Below, piece by piece: positions 1 to 5,559 of a stretch of 6,443 nt of DNA; positions within the stretch are counted from its first letter, which is position 1, and every line of letters begins with the position of its first letter. The stretch spans positions 1 through 6,443 of the forward strand of contig CAAGQE010000293.1 of NCBI GenBank assembly GCA_900772035.1, written 5' to 3'. The position numbers and the translations under genes are program-made. The notes below the pieces were generated by a model. The model saw nothing but the letters and a program-made list of their open reading frames with translations. It did no database searches and was not told the DNA's origin. Origin of the DNA: Candidatus Gastranaerophilales bacterium. Its GTDB lineage: Bacteria > Cyanobacteriota > Vampirovibrionia > Gastranaerophilales > Gastranaerophilaceae.

Positions 1-617
1 AACTTGTCCGCATAAAGCGTAAAGTCCTGCCCCGTAATTTCCAACTTAGCATTACCTGTTGCCTCAACTTCTCCTCTATCGGGAAAATATTCGGTCTTAT
101 CAGCAATAAGAATAAGGTTTGACGGGTCAACCGCGTCTTTTTGGGCAGTTTTTTTATTTTTAGCCTTTTGTTTTTTTGCACGAGAAAAGAACTTTTTATC
201 AGACGGATCAACGTTTCTAACACTTCCGTCTTCTTCGGTCGAAACGTCACCTGCAAGTTGGTCGTCTTTTTCGTCGAGTTGATCTTTTTGTTCGATAGTA
301 ATATCAAACTGGTGCTTTCTTATACTTTTTTTCTCGGGACGTTTGAATTTTTTGACGTACTCTTCGTTAGTTAAATTATTCTTTTCAAAAGAATTATCCT
401 CAAAACGTTCAACTTTAACGACTTCCGCTTTCTCTTCGGTTTTTTCTTTCTTTTTACCGAAAAGTGTAACCTGTTTAGGCTCTTCATTTTTATAATACCG
501 GTTTTCAAAAGCCTTATTTTTTAACGTATCAATAGTTAAATCGGCAGAAAAAGAAGGGAGCGCCCACATTGCCGCCGATAAAATTATTTGAAATGCAATA
601 AGTTTTTTTATATTCAC
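1..617 (-). CDS. OstA/LptA-domain envelope protein, 3' end outside window (partial)
   Basis: Partial gene; its first 205 codons are in the window and the rest lies beyond the left edge. I chose the GTG start at 617-615 because it follows an AAAGG ribosome site and directly precedes a signal peptide: KK, a hydrophobic stretch to about residue 19, and a likely cleavage after SFSA (Ala25). Residues 30-165 form a very charged, Lys/Glu/Asp-rich, probably disordered linker. From about residue 167 the pattern ILIADKTEYFPDRG, then GNAKLEI and FTLYADK, fits the start of an OstA/LptA-type beta-jellyroll domain. Family knowledge: such domains belong to LptA, or to the periplasmic N-terminus of LptD, which move LPS to the outer membrane. 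Which of these it is cannot be told without the missing C-terminus; a beta-barrel would mean LptD. It follows the M23 peptidase gene by 16 bases, so it is probably co-transcribed. The domain call is fairly sure and the exact role is open. Confidence 0.72.
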   Translation of the reverse strand, partial: MNIKKLIAFQIILSAAMWALPSFSADLTIDTLKNKAFENRYYKNEEPKQVTLFGKKKEKTEEKAEVVKVERFEDNSFEKNNLTNEEYVKKFKRPEKKSIRKHQFDITIEQKDQLDEKDDQLAGDVSTEEDGSVRNVDPSDKKFFSRAKKQKAKNKKTAQKDAVDPSNLILIADKTEYFPDRGEVEATGNAKLEITGQDFTLYADK

Positions 618-625
618 AATATTAG

Positions 626-630
626 CCTTT
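626..630 (-). promoter_or_regulatory. Ribosome binding site for the GTG-started OstA-domain gene
   Basis: AAAGG on the minus strand, eight bases before the GTG at 617. It lies in the 16-base gap after the peptidase stop codon (636-634). It supports GTG as the true start: the only nearby in-window ATG (642-640 region reading ATG TAA) is immediately closed by a stop. Confidence 0.55.
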
Positions 631-633
631 ACA

Positions 634-1758
634 TTAAATGTAGTTTAACGGGTTAACGGGGCGACCGTTAATACGAACTTCAAAGTGTAAGTGAGGACCT
701 GTCGAATAACCTGTTGAGCCGACATATCCGATTACTTGACCTTTTTTCACGGTTTGTCCGTTTGAAACCGCAATTCTTGATTGGTGAGCGTACAGAGTAG
801 AAGTCGGCTTGCCCGCAAATCTACCGTGGTCAATGATTACGACCTTACCGTAACCGCCGTTCCAACCCGTGTAAATAACTTTACCCGAATTTGCGGCTCT
901 GATGGGAGTTCCCGCAGGAGCGCCGATATCAACGCCCGAGTGGTAAATTCTGGACTTAAATATGGGGTGAATTCTGTATCCGAAATATGATGTAATGCGA
1001 CCGCCGCAAGGTCTCAAGAATTTACCTTTTGCAGCGACTATCGGCGGATTGGTCTTGTCATTCTTTCTAATCATACCTTCAATGATATGAGATTGTCTTG
1101 CCAATTCTCTTTCTGATTTTTCAAATGCCGCACGGTCTATTTTGAGTTTTTGAATCATCGCAGCATTGCTGTTAATCGCACTTTTAATTTGCTTCTTTCT
1201 GGTTGTCATATCATCAATTGATGATGACAATGCCATTTTTTCGGTTTCAACCTGAGCCTTTAATCTCGCAATTCTGACCGCTTTTTGTTTTGCAAGTTCA
1301 AGGTTTCGTTTATCTCTTTTAGTGATTAATTGTTGATAGTAAATTCTGTCCAAAAACGTGTTGATATTGTCAGATGAAAGAATTAATGCAAAAACACCCA
1401 TTCTTTCCTTTTTGTAAATCTGTCTTATTCTATGTTTCGCAATGGCTTCGTTGTTTGCAAAATCTGCTCTTGAGCGAGCAAGTTGCAATTCAAGAACATC
1501 AAGTTTTCCTCTGGCTTTGTCATATTGCACCTGAGAATTTTGTAAAGCACGCTCGTTTCTTTCGAGTTTTTGTTGGTTTCTAATCATCTTATTAGTTTCT
1601 TGATTTTCAAGAATTTTGAGTCTGTGAATTTTAGCACGCGTTGCTTTACGTTTTTTGTTAATATCGCTGAGTTTAGACGCAAAAGAAGGCTGAGCAATAC
1701 CAAGTATTGCAGAAGCCAAAACCAATGCAAAAATGCTTTTTATCAGCGATCTTTTCAT
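634..1758 (-). CDS. Exported coiled-coil M23 (LytM/EnvC-type) peptidoglycan endopeptidase or activator
   Basis: 374 residues. The N-terminus is a signal peptide (KR, hydrophobic residues 8-22, likely cut after SFA at Ala27). Residues about 30-235 are almost entirely charged helical coiled coil, as in EnvC and PcsB. Residues about 250-374 form an M23 LytM domain. The zinc ligands are visible as His273 and Asp277 (HSGVD) and His358 (HLH), with the companion histidines His325 (LYAH) and His356. The active site therefore looks complete, unlike EnvC, whose LytM domain is degenerate. Family knowledge: these enzymes cut peptide cross-links in the cell wall, often in cell separation; the coiled coil usually binds a membrane partner. 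ATG at 1758 is preceded by AAGGA nine bases upstream, which lies inside the end of the small membrane gene. The OstA-domain gene follows after 16 bases. Domain assignment is firm; the in vivo substrate is inferred. Confidence 0.9.
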   Translation of the reverse strand: MKRSLIKSIFALVLASAILGIAQPSFASKLSDINKKRKATRAKIHRLKILENQETNKMIRNQQKLERNERALQNSQVQYDKARGKLDVLELQLARSRADFANNEAIAKHRIRQIYKKERMGVFALILSSDNINTFLDRIYYQQLITKRDKRNLELAKQKAVRIARLKAQVETEKMALSSSIDDMTTRKKQIKSAINSNAAMIQKLKIDRAAFEKSERELARQSHIIEGMIRKNDKTNPPIVAAKGKFLRPCGGRITSYFGYRIHPIFKSRIYHSGVDIGAPAGTPIRAANSGKVIYTGWNGGYGKVVIIDHGRFAGKPTSTLYAHQSRIAVSNGQTVKKGQVIGYVGSTGYSTGPHLHFEVRINGRPVNPLNYI

Positions 1759-1764
1759 TAATTA

Positions 1765-1869
1765 CTATCCTTGAAATGCTGTAACGAAAGCAACTACAAG
1801 CGGAGTAACAACGAAACTGAGCGTTATCAAAATAATTATAATTTTTCTGTTATTTCTAAAAAATTCCAT
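1765..1869 (-). CDS. 34-residue single-pass membrane protein, unknown function
   Basis: Small open reading frame: ATG at 1869-1867, stop TAG at 1767-1765, followed directly by an in-frame TAA. The protein begins MEFFRNNRK, a short basic cytoplasmic end. Residues about 10-32 are an unbroken run of Ile, Leu, Val, Phe, Ala and Thr, long enough for one membrane span, and the tail is AFQG. The positive N-terminus predicts N-in topology. A GGGGA ribosome site lies seven bases before the ATG. The M23 peptidase starts six bases after the stop, and its AAGGA ribosome site overlaps the last codons, so the two are almost certainly on one transcript and may be translationally coupled. I recognise no family. 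It could be a membrane partner for the coiled coil of the peptidase, a regulatory leader peptide, or a chance frame; the clean hydrophobic pattern and spacing argue against chance. Confidence 0.6.
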   Translation of the reverse strand: MEFFRNNRKIIIILITLSFVVTPLVVAFVTAFQG

Positions 1870-1896
1870 AATAAAATCCCCATAGTTATATATAAA

Positions 1897-1927
1897 ATTT
1901 TACTCCAAAATCCCACCAGAGCAACAA
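1897..1927 (-). promoter_or_regulatory. Weak promoter candidate for the envelope operon
   Basis: On the minus strand a TAAAAT (-10-like, 1902-1897) follows either TTGCTC (1924-1919, 16-base spacer) or TTGTTG (1927-1922, 19-base spacer). It would start RNA shortly before the small membrane gene. An AT-rich TATATA at 1894-1889 is an alternative -10. No convincing terminator was seen after the cyclo-ligase gene, so read-through from it is also possible. Confidence 0.25.
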
Positions 1928-1979
1928 TGTTACAAGGATTAACAGGCGAAAACAGACAAATTTTAAACAATCGTTACAA
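1923..1979. repeat. Pair of near-identical direct repeats (13/14 bases)
   Basis: On the plus strand AACAATGTTACAA (1923-1935) and AACAATCGTTACAA (1966-1979) differ only by one inserted C. Their starts are 43 bases apart, close to four helical turns. Both lie between the cyclo-ligase stop and the candidate promoter of the envelope operon. Each contains short internal symmetry (AACA-A-TGTT in the first copy). They could be paired operator sites, or could be chance in AT-rich DNA. Confidence 0.3.
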
Positions 1980-1980
1980 C

Positions 1981-2520
1981 TTACGAATTTTCGCGAAAAT
2001 AAACGGCTTTCTCTGTCACAATAATATCAACTTTTTGGTCAAAAACATTCGTTTCCATCTCAGAGGTTATCAATTTTTCCGAAATCAGAACAATTTTTTT
2101 CGCACTAAGATTTTTCAAAAACCTGTCGTAATATCCGCCGCCATAGCCAAGCCTGTTGAAATTCTTATCCGCCCCTAAAGCAGGTACGATAATGATATCA
2201 TTTTGCTGAGGAAGGACAGGAAAATCACTCATAGGCTCCATAATTCCAAACTTGTTTTCAGAAAGGCTATCTTTTTCGTAAGGCACCATAATCATATTCT
2301 CTCCGCAAAGTTTCGGAACAAAAATATTTTTGTCATGCAGAGATAAGATTTTGTCCGTTTTTATTTCAGAACCGAACGAAATGTACGAAAAGATATTTTC
2401 AGCCCGCATAAAACAATCCAAATCAAAAAGATTTTGCACGATTAAATCGCTGATTGTTTCAATATCAAGCCCGTTTCTGATTTTTTTATGGATTTTTCTG
2501 AGTTCGTATTTATTTATCAT
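1981..2520 (-). CDS. fau: 5-formyltetrahydrofolate cyclo-ligase
   Basis: 179 residues from the ATG at 2520. It makes 5,10-methenyltetrahydrofolate from 5-formyltetrahydrofolate with ATP, recycling a dead-end folate in the cytoplasm. The N-terminus INKYELRKIHKKIR matches the family's basic LRK opening. FGIMEP (about 91-96) and the glycine-rich nucleotide motif RLGYGGGYYDRFL (about 123-135) are canonical, and DIIVTEKAVYF closes the fold. Length is normal for the family. An in-frame TTG at 2535 would add five residues (MYNFF), but it lies on the base of the terminator hairpin and the family pattern begins after the ATG, so I prefer 2520. No Shine-Dalgarno sequence is visible; six T residues directly precede the ATG. 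It lies 56 bases after the phosphorylase stop, across a terminator. The symbol is the E. coli one (fau/ygfA). Confidence 0.92.
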   Translation of the reverse strand: MINKYELRKIHKKIRNGLDIETISDLIVQNLFDLDCFMRAENIFSYISFGSEIKTDKILSLHDKNIFVPKLCGENMIMVPYEKDSLSENKFGIMEPMSDFPVLPQQNDIIIVPALGADKNFNRLGYGGGYYDRFLKNLSAKKIVLISEKLITSEMETNVFDQKVDIIVTEKAVYFRENS

Positions 2521-2526
2521 AAAAAA

Positions 2527-2532
2527 ATTATA
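2527..2532 (-). promoter_or_regulatory. Perfect -10 element, possible leaderless start of the cyclo-ligase gene
   Basis: TATAAT on the minus strand, ending seven bases before the A of the ATG at 2520. A start of RNA at the usual distance would fall on or next to that A, giving a leaderless mRNA, which agrees with the lack of a ribosome site. The -35 position falls in the terminator stem and is poor (TTCTTC at 16 bases). TG stands directly before the hexamer, one base off the extended -10 spacing. The motif could be chance in AT-rich DNA. Confidence 0.4.
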
Positions 2533-2534
2533 CA

Positions 2535-2564
2535 AAGAAAAGGCTTCCGAAGAAGCCTTTTCTT
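2535..2564 (-). terminator. Intrinsic terminator of the phosphorylase gene, UUCG loop
   Basis: A perfect 13-base-pair stem with a four-base loop. On the minus strand AAGAAAAGGCTTC pairs with GAAGCCTTTTCTT around TTCG, giving the very stable C(UUCG)G tetraloop. The A-rich left arm and T-rich right arm make a classic A-tract, GC stem and U-tract, with a further T run at 2521-2526. It begins 12 bases after the phosphorylase stop. By symmetry it could also stop plus-strand transcripts. Confidence 0.9.
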
Positions 2565-2576
2565 ATTTTTGAAAAA

Positions 2577-4268
2577 CTATTTGATGTTAGAGAAAGTCCA
2601 AGCATCGTAGTTCGGATTTTCAGTAATTTCAAAGTTGTTATCCAAACCGCCTTCTTTAGGATCTTCGTGAGCGATAGGTTTATAGAGTCTGTTGTAATAC
2701 TCAATAACCATACGGTCAGAATTGAAGTACGCTTCAGAAGTTCTGACAGCTTGTCTGACAAGTCTTGCCCATTGAAGTTTCTTATCGTAGTAAGTCGGGA
2801 TGATTTGTTTTTCAATGATGTTCATAATACATTCGTAGTCTTTTCTGTGACGTTCTTCCCAAGGAATTTCATCATCAAGACCGGGGTATTCAACCGTGTA
2901 ACCGTTGATACCGGGGAATGTACCTTCAACTGCCCAACCGTCAAAGATTGACAAGTGCAAAGCACCGTTCATATTTGCTGACATACCTGAAGTACCTGAT
3001 GCTTCAAAAGGTCTCAACGGTGTGTTTAACCAAATATCAGAACATTTTTTCAACTTCGCACTAAGGTCGAGTTCGTATCCGGGAAGGATTACAACGTTTT
3101 TCATTGTACGTGATTGATGTAAGATTTTGTCGAACATTTCACGACCCATTACATCATCCGGGTGGAACTTACCTGCGAAAATAAGTTGAACTTTGTTTTC
3201 GTTTAACAATTTAGAAATTCTGTCCATATCCATGAACAACAACCAAGCACGTTTGTAATCAGCAAATCTTCTTGCCCAAGTGATTGTCAAAACGTTAGGA
3301 TCAAGTCTCTTACCTGTTTGGTTAGCGATAAACTTGAAGATTCTTGTTTTAAGTTCAATCTTAGCATCGAGATAATCTTGCAAGCTCTTAGCTTGAGCGA
3401 TTCTCTTATCTTGCCAATAGTGTTGGTTAACAGCGTTGGTGATTGCTCTGATAGGACATCTGCCTTCAACCCAATCCCACATCTTGTTAGAAACAAGACC
3501 GTGCAACTGAGATACAGCGTTTGCCAAACGGCTCATGCGGAGTGCTGCAACTGTAAGTGAGAAGTGTTCGCCGCCGAGTTCAACAGCCTTTTCTCTTGAG
3601 CAACCAGCAAAGAAACCGCCTTGGAGAAGTGTATCAACCCAATGTACTTCGTTACCTGCTGCAACAGGAGTGTGAGTTGTGAATACCGTTCTTCTCTTAA
3701 CTTGTTCCAAATCGCCTTTGTATTGTCTTAAAAGTTCAAATGCAGCAGGAAGAGCGTGACCTTCGTTCATGTGAATGCAATCAAATTTTTCACCGATTGC
3801 TTGAAGTAATCTGATACCTGCAACACCCAATACAGTTTCTTGAGCGATTCTGATTTTTTCATCACCATCATAAAGTTTATGAGTAATTCTTCTAGCCCAT
3901 TCTGAGTTTTCGGGAACATCAGTTGTCAAAAGGTAAATCGGGCAAGTTCCGAAGAGTTCGGGGTCAACCTTGAACGCTTTAACTTTAACTGTTTCACCGA
4001 AAATAGTAACGTCAACAGTTGCAGAAACAGGTGTAAGGAAGTCATAATACTTACGGATGTAAGCAACTTCAACATTACCTTGTTCACCGATACGTTGATC
4101 GTAATAACCGAATGACCAAAGGATTGAAACTCCGACCATAGGCATTTGAAGATATCCTGCAGATTGCATGTGTGAACCTGCCAAGAAGCCCAAACCACCT
4201 GAGTAGATAGCCAAAGATTGATCCAATGCCATTTCCATTGAAAAATATGCTACGTTTGGTAGTGCCAT
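2577..4268 (-). CDS. glgP: Short-type alpha-glucan (glycogen) phosphorylase, GT35, lacking the expected PLP lysine
   Basis: 563 residues; ATG at 4268 has AGAGGA about eight bases upstream. By family it releases glucose-1-phosphate from alpha-1,4-glucan using phosphate and PLP in the cytoplasm. Visible motifs in order: AYFSMEMALDQSLAIYSGGLG (7-27, glycine loop), HMNEGHA (166-172), THTPVAAGNE (198-207), WARRFADYKR (331-340, phosphate-site Arg334 and Lys339 by analogy with muscle enzyme Arg569 and Lys574), and PLRPFEASGTSGMS (417-430). It lacks the N-terminal extra domain of the 850-residue members. Oddity: the family has GTSGMK or GTGNMK at this place, where the Lys binds PLP; here the residue is Ser430, and no lysine lies between 408 and 476. 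The fold and family are firm. Activity as a phosphorylase is uncertain, and it could be a PLP-independent glucosyltransferase or a glucan-binding protein. It stands alone between its own promoter and terminator. Confidence 0.9.
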   Translation of the reverse strand: MALPNVAYFSMEMALDQSLAIYSGGLGFLAGSHMQSAGYLQMPMVGVSILWSFGYYDQRIGEQGNVEVAYIRKYYDFLTPVSATVDVTIFGETVKVKAFKVDPELFGTCPIYLLTTDVPENSEWARRITHKLYDGDEKIRIAQETVLGVAGIRLLQAIGEKFDCIHMNEGHALPAAFELLRQYKGDLEQVKRRTVFTTHTPVAAGNEVHWVDTLLQGGFFAGCSREKAVELGGEHFSLTVAALRMSRLANAVSQLHGLVSNKMWDWVEGRCPIRAITNAVNQHYWQDKRIAQAKSLQDYLDAKIELKTRIFKFIANQTGKRLDPNVLTITWARRFADYKRAWLLFMDMDRISKLLNENKVQLIFAGKFHPDDVMGREMFDKILHQSRTMKNVVILPGYELDLSAKLKKCSDIWLNTPLRPFEASGTSGMSANMNGALHLSIFDGWAVEGTFPGINGYTVEYPGLDDEIPWEERHRKDYECIMNIIEKQIIPTYYDKKLQWARLVRQAVRTSEAYFNSDRMVIEYYNRLYKPIAHEDPKEGGLDNNFEITENPNYDAWTFSNIK

Positions 4269-4329
4269 TTGTATTTCCTCTTTTTGTACATTATCTGTGT
4301 TTCATGCCGAATTTATCGACGACACTATA

Positions 4330-4357
4330 AACATAACACAAACAAGGCATTTGTCAC
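4330..4357 (-). promoter_or_regulatory. Promoter candidate for the phosphorylase gene
   Basis: On the minus strand GTGACA (4357-4352, five of six with TTGACA), a 16-base spacer, then TGTTATGTT (an extended -10, with TATGTT at 4335-4330). RNA would start near 4323, leaving a leader of about 55 bases before the ATG at 4268. Confidence 0.5.
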
Positions 4358-4524
4358 ATAATCCGCAAGTTTAAAATTTTTCATTAAAACTTCAACAAAG
4401 AAACGAATATCAAAAAATATTGCTCAGTTTTAGTTATCCCCCGAAAAAACAGGAATGAAAAATTCGATAAAAATTCAAATTTCACCACACAAAATTCATT
4501 AAGTAATGTTAAGAAATAATCTTG

Positions 4525-4553
4525 ATGACAAATTTTAATAGAAATGCTATTCT
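4525..4553 (+). promoter_or_regulatory. Promoter candidate for the coiled-coil protein/serB operon
   Basis: ATGACA (4525-4530, five of six with TTGACA), a 17-base spacer, then TGCTATTCT, an extended -10 with hexamer TATTCT at 4548-4553. RNA would start near 4560. That lies after the in-frame ATG at 4544 and just before the ribosome site, which supports the 4574 start. Confidence 0.55.
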
Positions 4554-4561
4554 TATATTGT

Positions 4562-4568
4562 AAGGAAG
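4562..4568 (+). promoter_or_regulatory. Ribosome binding site deciding the 4574 start
   Basis: AAGGAAG five bases before the ATG at 4574. The upstream in-frame ATG at 4544 has no such site and overlaps the predicted -10 element, so the longer reading is rejected. Confidence 0.7.
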
Positions 4569-4573
4569 TTTAT

Positions 4574-4936
4574 ATGGGTCTTTTTAATTTTTTCGGCAAA
4601 GACGATGCTCAGCCGAAGGTGGTAAAACAACAAAAATCTAACAGCGAAATGAAAGAAAGGTTAATGGCAACATTAACCAAGAGTTTGTCCGAGCATAATT
4701 TTACGAAAATGGAGATACAAGAGGTTTTTGACATTATCGAACTTGCAGAAGCAGACATTCAAAACCTCCGTTCAAGCCTTATTCAAATCAAGCAAACGAG
4801 CGACAATCCCACCGCCGCTATTTTGAAGTTAAAAAAGGAAGTTGAATTTATCCAACAGCAAATGGCAGCCGATATTAAGACCAAAATCAGACAGATTAAA
4901 CTCAGAAAGAACCAAATTAAGAAAGCCAGATTATGA
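4574..4936 (+). CDS. 120-residue helical/coiled-coil protein, unknown function
   Basis: Not a family I recognise. It begins MGLFNFFGK, a short amphipathic stretch with large hydrophobic residues before a lysine, as often seen in peripheral membrane-anchoring helices. A polar linker follows to about residue 24. Two long helices are likely: about 25-75 (SEMKERLMATLTKSLSEH, then EIQEVFDIIELAEADIQ) and about 80-118, ending in a strongly basic tail (KIRQIKLRKNQIKKARL). It has no signal peptide, no membrane span and no cysteine. Its TGA stop overlaps the serB ATG by four bases (ATGA), so SerB translation is likely coupled to it. The start is set by the AAGGAAG site and the promoter position. It might be a nucleoid-, membrane- or ribosome-associated scaffold, since the basic tail suggests nucleic acid or lipid contact; this is inference only. 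It is a real gene by start signals and coupling. Confidence 0.75.
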   Translation: MGLFNFFGKDDAQPKVVKQQKSNSEMKERLMATLTKSLSEHNFTKMEIQEVFDIIELAEADIQNLRSSLIQIKQTSDNPTAAILKLKKEVEFIQQQMAADIKTKIRQIKLRKNQIKKARL

Positions 4937-5559
4937 AACTTGCGGTATTTGATTTTGACTCCACTCTTATGGACGGCGAAACCCTTGAATTTTTAGCAAA
5001 AGAATTTAATCTTCAAGACAAAGTTGCCGCAATCACAAAAGAAGCAATGGAAGGCAAGATAGACTTTTTTGAAAGTCTTATAAAGCGTGTTGCTCTTTTG
5101 AAAGGCTTAGAGCAGGCTAAGGTCGAAAAGATTTGCCGCGAATTGCCGCTTATGAACGGAGCAAAAGAAACAATTACCGAACTCAAAAAGGCAGGTTATA
5201 AAACGGTATGTTTTTCGGGCGGTTTCAAGTCAGCGACCATTCCCGCGAGAGAATATTTAGGTTTAGACGCGGATTTTTCAAATATTTTACATTTTAAAGA
5301 CGGAAAGATGACAGGACTTGTCGGTGGCGAAATGATGTTTTCGACAAGCAAGGGCGAAATGCTCGTAACACTCCAAAGACTTCTTGGCGTAACGGAAGAA
5401 AACACAGTTGCCGTAGGGGACGGCGCTAACGACTTGAGTATGTTCAAGCACGCGGCAAAACGAGTTGCTTTCTGTGCAAAACCAGTTTTAAGAGAAGCTG
5501 CAAACATAATTATTGCGGAAAAGGATTTAACGCAATTATTGCAACCTGTTATCGGATAA
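4933..5559 (+). CDS. serB: Phosphoserine phosphatase
   Basis: 208 residues, HAD superfamily, last step of serine synthesis (phosphoserine to serine) in the cytoplasm. Motif I is DFDST with nucleophile Asp7 and acid/base Asp9. Glu16 and Arg52, in the helical cap (DFFESLIKRVALLKGL), match the substrate-binding Glu and Arg of known phosphoserine phosphatases. Motif II is Ser95 in FSGGF, motif III is Lys140 in SKGE, and motif IV is GDGANDLSMF with Asp163 and Asp167. The length is that of the bare catalytic type, without an ACT domain. The ATG overlaps the stop of the coiled-coil gene, and there is no separate promoter. The TAA stop at 5557-5559 directly abuts the stop of the convergent small gene, and no terminator hairpin is visible between them. 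A related small-molecule phosphatase activity is possible but less likely. Confidence 0.9.
   Translation: MKLAVFDFDSTLMDGETLEFLAKEFNLQDKVAAITKEAMEGKIDFFESLIKRVALLKGLEQAKVEKICRELPLMNGAKETITELKKAGYKTVCFSGGFKSATIPAREYLGLDADFSNILHFKDGKMTGLVGGEMMFSTSKGEMLVTLQRLLGVTEENTVAVGDGANDLSMFKHAAKRVAFCAKPVLREAANIIIAEKDLTQLLQPVIG

Larger units (their letters stand above)
4269..4573. other. Divergent intergenic region between glgP and the coiled-coil/serB operon
   Basis: 305 AT-rich bases with no supportable gene. Promoter candidates lie at both ends, one firing toward the phosphorylase and one toward the coiled-coil protein. The middle (about 4360-4520) holds A/T runs and repeated AAATTC words but no hairpin, riboswitch or clear operator that I can recognise. 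The phosphorylase leader of about 55 bases carries the AGAGGA ribosome site. Confidence 0.6.

Noticed and set aside
141..374. Open frame of 77 codons on the plus strand
   Set aside because: It lies opposite the OstA-domain gene, and its Phe/Leu-rich product is the complement of the Lys/Glu-rich linker.
1987..2000. Perfect 14-base palindrome ATTTTCGCGAAAAT at the 3' end of the cyclo-ligase gene
   Set aside because: It has no loop and no following T run, so it is not a terminator, and it is explained by the last codons (Phe-Arg-Glu-Asn); an operator inside a 3' end is unlikely.
2528..2815. Minus-strand frame of 95 codons at the end of the phosphorylase gene
   Set aside because: It overlaps the firmly assigned phosphorylase in another frame, has no ribosome site and low-complexity content.
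4304..4332. TTTAT/ATAAA inverted arms around CGACGACACT upstream of the phosphorylase
   Set aside because: Only five-base AT-only arms; too weak to call an operator.
4455..4502. Tiny plus-strand frame MKNSIKIQISPHKIH before the coiled-coil gene
   Set aside because: Fifteen codons in AT-rich DNA, the purine run is too close to the ATG, and it lies upstream of the predicted transcription start.
5196..5507. Minus-strand frame of 103 codons inside serB
   Set aside because: Shadow of serB, whose catalytic motifs are all in the plus frame.
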